The position numbers and the translations under genes were made by a program. The notes beneath the pieces were generated by a model, which saw only the letters and a program-made list of their open reading frames with translations, was not told where the DNA came from and did not search any database. From positions 620,001-684,000 of the forward strand of contig JACDOF010000001.1 of NCBI GenBank assembly GCA_017656235.1: a DNA stretch of 64,000 bases, written 5' to 3'. Positions 60,437 through 64,000 of the stretch are shown here, in pieces. How positions within the stretch are numbered: position 1 is the stretch's first letter; every line of letters begins with the position of its first letter. This stretch comes from Brevibacillus sp. (GTDB lineage Bacteria; Bacillota; Bacilli; Brevibacillales; Brevibacillaceae).

Positions 60437-61282
60437 GTGTCCAATCTGAAGTCGTTTCACCGTCGGCCGGTTACCTCCTGGGCAGATTACAAGATTGATC
60501 CGCGCTACCCCTTGCTCATCTTTTTAACCAGTTTTGCCGTTGCCGGCCAGGTCTACCTGGGCTTCTTCCAGAGGTGGGATGCCATCATTACCTCTCTTTG
60601 CTGTACGGTTGGCACGGAGTTGATGCTGGTTCGGTTCATCTACAAAAAATGGGTGTTCCCGCTGAGTGCCGTGATTACCGGGATCGGGGTCAGTTTGCTG
60701 CTCAGCTCCTATCTGCTTTGGCCTTATGCCCTCGCTTCCGTCTTGTCAATCGTGTTGAAGTTTGCGATCCGATACAGGGGCAGTCACATCTTCAATCCGA
60801 ACAACATCGCCGTAGTGCTGGTACTGTTTTTTCTGCCGGACTACGTGGTGAGTACTCCCAAGCAGTGGACGAACGCGTACGAAGTGATGGCCGTCATCCT
60901 CTCTCTGGGGATGGTGGTCAGCTACATGGCCAACCGTCACGATACCGTGATCTCGTTTCTGTCCGGCTTTGCCGTCTTTGGTTTTGCCCGGCATTACTTC
61001 TTTGACACGCCGCTCTGGTTTGCTTTGGGGCCGTTGTTGGGAGCGTCGCTGCAGTTGTTTACGTTTTTTATGATCACCGACCCCAAGACGACGCCGAACA
61101 GCCGGCCTGCTCGTATCGTTTTCGCCATCCTGATTGCTCTTGTCGACGCCATACTCAGACTGTACGACGTGAACAACTCCCTGTTTTACGCTGTTTTTCT
61201 GGTCGCTGTGTTTGTGGCCATTCCCTATCGGGTGTGGACTGTGCGCAAGTACGACCGGGTTAAGAGTCGCAGGGCAGGCTGA
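60437..61282 (+). CDS. RnfD/NqrB-like membrane protein, paralog 1
   Basis: This 281-residue integral membrane protein has about nine to ten hydrophobic segments. HIFNPNNIAVVLVLFFLP near residue 115 and LLGASLQLFTFFMITDPKTTP near 205 match conserved parts of RnfD/NqrB, including the TDP motif in the FMN/quinone-site region. A similar protein, UnbU, is found in enediyne polyketide clusters. The GTG at 60437 matches the paralog start; a GTG nine bases earlier is possible. Function may be electron transfer to a desaturase or reductase in the membrane, by inference. Confidence 0.7.
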   Translation: MSNLKSFHRRPVTSWADYKIDPRYPLLIFLTSFAVAGQVYLGFFQRWDAIITSLCCTVGTELMLVRFIYKKWVFPLSAVITGIGVSLLLSSYLLWPYALASVLSIVLKFAIRYRGSHIFNPNNIAVVLVLFFLPDYVVSTPKQWTNAYEVMAVILSLGMVVSYMANRHDTVISFLSGFAVFGFARHYFFDTPLWFALGPLLGASLQLFTFFMITDPKTTPNSRPARIVFAILIALVDAILRLYDVNNSLFYAVFLVAVFVAIPYRVWTVRKYDRVKSRRAG

Positions 61283-61333
61283 CCAGGCGAGGTACGGGCC
61301 TGGAACCTCATCCTTCCAGAGAGGTGGTTACTG

Positions 61334-62179
61334 TTGCGCAATCTGAAATTCGTCCACAGCAGACCGATCACGTCCTGGTCAGAATACAAAATCGATCCGC
61401 GTTACTTTCTGCTGCTTTTTCTGCTCAGCTTTGCGGTTGCCGGACAGGTATACCTCGGCTTCTTTCAACGGTGGGATGCCATCTTTACTTCACTTTTCTG
61501 CTCGATTACCACGGAACTCGCATTGGTGCGGATCATCTACAAGAAGTGGCGGTTTCCGCTAAGCGCGGTGATAACCGGCATCGGAGTCAGTTTGCTGCTT
61601 AGTTCCTATCTGCTTTGGCCTTATGCACTTACCGCGACACTGTCAATCGTGTTCAAGTTTCTCATCCGTTACAAGGGCGGGCATCTCTTTAATCCGAACA
61701 ACGTGGCGCTGGTGCTGGTGCTGTTTTTCCTTCCGGATTACGCCGTCAGTACACCCAAACAATGGACGAACGCCTATGATGTGATGCTCGTCATCCTGTG
61801 CTTGGGGATGTTTGTCTGCTACATGGCCAACCGACACTACGCAGCGTTCTCATTCTTGATCAGCTTTGTCCTCTTCGGACTGGTTCGACACTACGTGTTC
61901 GGCGCGCCTCTGTTTGCTGCACTTGGTCCCTTGTTGGGAGCATCGCTGCAGTTGTTTACGTTTTTCATGATTACCGACCCCAAGACATCTCCCGGCACGA
62001 GGGGAGGACAGATCGTCTACGCTGTGGCGATCGCCATGGTTGATGCTGCCCTGCGTGTCTTACAGTTCGCCCATCCACAGTTCTACGCTGTTTTTCTGGT
62101 CTCGCTGCTCGTCGTCATTCCCTACCGGTGGTGGGCGTCACGCAGGATAGAACAGCGAACCGGACCACAAGCAGGATGA
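61334..62179 (+). CDS. RnfD/NqrB-like membrane protein, paralog 2
   Basis: This 281-residue protein is about 70 percent identical by eye to the preceding one, with the same HLFNPNNVALVLVLFFLP and FFMITDPKTSP elements. It arose by tandem duplication. The TTG start at 61334 has AGAGGTGG upstream. Two copies may form a heterodimer. No other Rnf or Nqr subunit genes are nearby, so this is not a complete Rnf complex. Confidence 0.7.
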   Translation: MRNLKFVHSRPITSWSEYKIDPRYFLLLFLLSFAVAGQVYLGFFQRWDAIFTSLFCSITTELALVRIIYKKWRFPLSAVITGIGVSLLLSSYLLWPYALTATLSIVFKFLIRYKGGHLFNPNNVALVLVLFFLPDYAVSTPKQWTNAYDVMLVILCLGMFVCYMANRHYAAFSFLISFVLFGLVRHYVFGAPLFAALGPLLGASLQLFTFFMITDPKTSPGTRGGQIVYAVAIAMVDAALRVLQFAHPQFYAVFLVSLLVVIPYRWWASRRIEQRTGPQAG

Positions 62180-62190
62180 GGAGGAAGAGG

Positions 62191-63090
62191 ATGAACGCGT
62201 TGATCGTGACAGGTATGCAGGTATTAACCTCGGTTGGCTTTGGGACAGAGCAGCTTCCGGAGCTGAAACAACTGTCTGCATTGGATGGAACCACGATTCC
62301 CGATCTATCCCCGCGGGAATTCGGATTCAAGGGATTAAACCGGGTTTCCAGGGCGTCCCGGCTTAGCTGTATGACCATTGGCCAGGCATTGGGGATATCT
62401 GGCCAGCGAAGGACGGACGGCAAGGCAGAAGGTGAGCATCGGACTGGGCTTTTGGTCGGCACCAACTACTCCAATCTGGACGCAATTGCTGATTTATACC
62501 GTGAATCGCAGGAATTCGGTGTGCAGAAGGTGAATCCGGGAATCTTTCCGGAAACTGTGCTAAATGGCATTGGGGGTCATGCCGCTATCTACTTCGGGCT
62601 GTCAGGGGTAAACGTCACGGTTTCCAACGGCGCGGGAACAGGCGTGAAGACGCTCGACTATGCCTGTTCGCTGCTCCGGGACAAGCTGCTGACGCGAGTT
62701 GTCGCAACCATCGTGAATCTGCATCCGCCAGCCGTTTTCAGCGCCGCCATTCTGGACTCACGTCCCACCTGTGAGTCTGTTGTGGCACTCGTCCTGGAAC
62801 GAGAATCGGGCCAGTCCGCTCATCGTTTGGCCAACATTGATGTACGTCTTGCTGCAAAAGGAGATGCGGAAGGAGCGCTGGAAGTCGCCGCGGAGCATGC
62901 CTCTTTAGCGGTAGCGGTCGCTCTTCGCGATTTGATCACAGGAGAGCAGAGCGGTTATCGACTGTGCATTCCGTGCGGTGCAGAGGGAGATTACGTGATT
63001 GCCCTGGAGTCCGCGTCAGAACCGGTCTCCGCCGACGGGGACGGGTTGGGCGAGAGCGATCGGCAAATCCGGGAAATGGAGTTGAGCTGA
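62191..63090 (+). CDS. KAS-like protein without active Cys, chain-length-factor-like
   Basis: This 299-residue protein has the N-terminal part of a KAS fold: IVTGMQVLTSVGFGTE at the start, VTVSNGAGTGVKTLDYACSLL near residue 145. At the active Cys position (NACAAG in the intact KAS), it has NGAGTG, so Cys is absent. It is about 100 residues shorter than normal and lacks the His motifs. Such proteins act as chain-length factors beside an active KAS. The ATG at 62191 follows GATGAGGAGGAAGAGG. It overlaps the next KAS gene by 1 bp. Confidence 0.75.
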   Translation: MNALIVTGMQVLTSVGFGTEQLPELKQLSALDGTTIPDLSPREFGFKGLNRVSRASRLSCMTIGQALGISGQRRTDGKAEGEHRTGLLVGTNYSNLDAIADLYRESQEFGVQKVNPGIFPETVLNGIGGHAAIYFGLSGVNVTVSNGAGTGVKTLDYACSLLRDKLLTRVVATIVNLHPPAVFSAAILDSRPTCESVVALVLERESGQSAHRLANIDVRLAAKGDAEGALEVAAEHASLAVAVALRDLITGEQSGYRLCIPCGAEGDYVIALESASEPVSADGDGLGESDRQIREMELS

Positions 63091-64000
63091 TGAAACGTAC
63101 GGACGTCTATGTAACCGGCACCAGCATGCTCTGTTCGCTAGGCATCGGCAATCAAACGGTTTGGGAAGGGATTCTTTCAAGAAGGGAGTCGCGTGCGGAG
63201 CGCACGTATCAGCTGCGCGACGGGCAAAGACTACGTTACCCGGTCTTTCCGATGGAAACGCTTGATGCGCGGGACTGGGTTGATCGACAGACGCACGACT
63301 GGCTTCAGGACATGGGTCTCGCCCAGGATGCCGACTTCGTCTATCTCCTGGCGGCTGCCCGCCTTGCCCTTGATGAGGCTTGTTTATCCATCGAATCCGA
63401 TCAGGCGGTGGCGCTGGTGATTGGCCATGAGAATGCGGGAGTCGTACCGCTGATGGACCGGCTCCTGGCCGATCCTTACCTGGAGGGCGGCCCCAACGGA
63501 GCATCTGATGCGTTAACCTCGTATCGGCGGCATCAGAACGCGTTCTTTCATGTACAGACGTTTACCTACCTGTTTCATCTGGCCAAGGCACTGCACGTGA
63601 ATGGTCCAGCCTATATTGTCAACAACGCATGTGCGACCGGTCTCTATGCCTTGGAGCAGGGCCGGCAGTTGATTCTCACGGGTCACGCTGATGCGGCGGT
63701 GGTCGTTTGCTCCGACTACGCGCATGTGACGGAACACCTTTGGCTCGGGCAAAAAGGGTTGATCTCCCCGACCGCAGAATTGCGGCCGTTTGACCGCAGG
63801 CGAAACGGTTCGCTGCTGGGGGATGGCGCCTCTGCTTTCGTTCTGGAATCTGCCGATCATTGTCGCAAACGAAGGAAGAAACCGGTTTGCCGTTATGCAG
63901 GCAGCCGCTTCCGTCAGGATCACTGGCAGATCACGCTGCCCGATGTGTCGGCTCACTCCTTTTCCAGGTCGATTGTGGATGCGATCAGAGGCGTGAACGG
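63090..64000 (+). CDS. beta-ketoacyl-ACP synthase, 3' truncated by window edge
   Basis: The frame starts at ATG 63090, one base overlapping the previous stop, and stays open to the window end (303 codons seen). It begins MKRTDVYVTGTSMLCSLGIG and keeps the active Cys in YIVNNACATGLYALEQG near residue 181. RPFDRRRNGSLLGDGASAFVLE follows as in FabF-type enzymes. The His motifs would lie beyond the window. It probably pairs with the Cys-less KAS just before it, as in KS-alpha/KS-beta. Confidence 0.85.
   Translation, partial: MKRTDVYVTGTSMLCSLGIGNQTVWEGILSRRESRAERTYQLRDGQRLRYPVFPMETLDARDWVDRQTHDWLQDMGLAQDADFVYLLAAARLALDEACLSIESDQAVALVIGHENAGVVPLMDRLLADPYLEGGPNGASDALTSYRRHQNAFFHVQTFTYLFHLAKALHVNGPAYIVNNACATGLYALEQGRQLILTGHADAAVVVCSDYAHVTEHLWLGQKGLISPTAELRPFDRRRNGSLLGDGASAFVLESADHCRKRRKKPVCRYAGSRFRQDHWQITLPDVSAHSFSRSIVDAIRGVN

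Overview
The window looks like chromosomal DNA of an aerobic, spore-forming Bacillales bacterium. GC content is in the mid-fifties by eye, SD sequences are strong, GTG and TTG starts are frequent, and sigma-A promoters are recognisable. A Brevibacillus-like genus fits the gene set: an acetoin dehydrogenase operon, a glucitol PTS operon with GutM, an SLH-domain protein, DppA and a YkfC-like peptidase. The genus is an inference. No rRNA, tRNA, CRISPR array or prophage was seen.

Region 1 (1-26,160) is mostly ordinary metabolism. It starts with the C-terminal part of a PTS-domain transcriptional regulator and an HPr-family protein. A 53-residue ORF with its own promoter follows, then acoA-acoB-acoC-acoL, an MFS exporter, and the glucitol operon srlM-srlA-srlE-srlB with a SAF-domain oxidoreductase and a SorC-type regulator. 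After that come an SLH-domain protein, a TatD-like nuclease, a thioredoxin-like protein, a P1 peptidase, a DUF2203-type protein, a double-CDGSH protein, trpS, a DMT transporter, a His/Gln-rich repeat protein, a class-A-like serine hydrolase, an oligopeptide-binding lipoprotein, and dppA plus a ykfC-like gene for peptide recycling. A dispersed intergenic repeat of about 100 bp occurs three times (6.6, 15.0 and 19.6 kb).

Region 2 (about 26.2-64 kb, running off the right edge) is a large specialised-metabolism locus that I cannot match to a known product. Its left arm holds an NRPS-like protein (degenerate carrier-like region, partial condensation domain, adenylation domain, no carrier), an orphan protein, an FAD monooxygenase, an SRPBCC-PDZ fusion protein and a Gfo/Idh/MocA oxidoreductase. 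A complete class C group II intron (32,807-34,694) sits directly behind the terminator of that arm. Beyond it lies a second SRPBCC-PDZ gene on the minus strand. The central operon (35.8-49.0 kb) has mostly overlapping or near-contiguous genes: ACP, GT2 glycosyltransferase, AMP-ligase, class III aminotransferase, two methyltransferases, a cupin, two hotdog dehydratases, two alpha/beta hydrolases (one lacking its nucleophile), two BtrH-like cysteine acyltransferases, an M29 aminopeptidase, a GT1 glycosyltransferase and a second ACP.

The right arm has two oppositely oriented pairs of KAS III-like proteins, each pair one Cys-containing and one Cys-less. Between them lie an ATP-grasp ligase, a PLP decarboxylase of the LysA/BtrK type and a third BtrH-like protein. 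Then follow a third ACP, an AraC regulator, a membrane-anchored TPR protein, a FabF-type KAS, two tandem RnfD/NqrB-like membrane proteins, a chain-length-factor-like KAS without its Cys, and another KAS cut by the window edge.

Working model (inference): an amino acid is loaded on a free-standing ACP by an ATP-grasp or adenylation enzyme and decarboxylated there, as in the butirosin side-chain pathway (BtrI/J/K/H). A type II, highly reducing ketosynthase/dehydratase system builds or extends an acyl chain. KAS III-like and BtrH-like acyltransferases then join the parts, and methylation and glycosylation follow. The combination of butirosin-type aminoacyl-ACP chemistry, paired KAS III proteins, KAS/CLF and RnfD-like proteins is the main candidate for an undescribed system.
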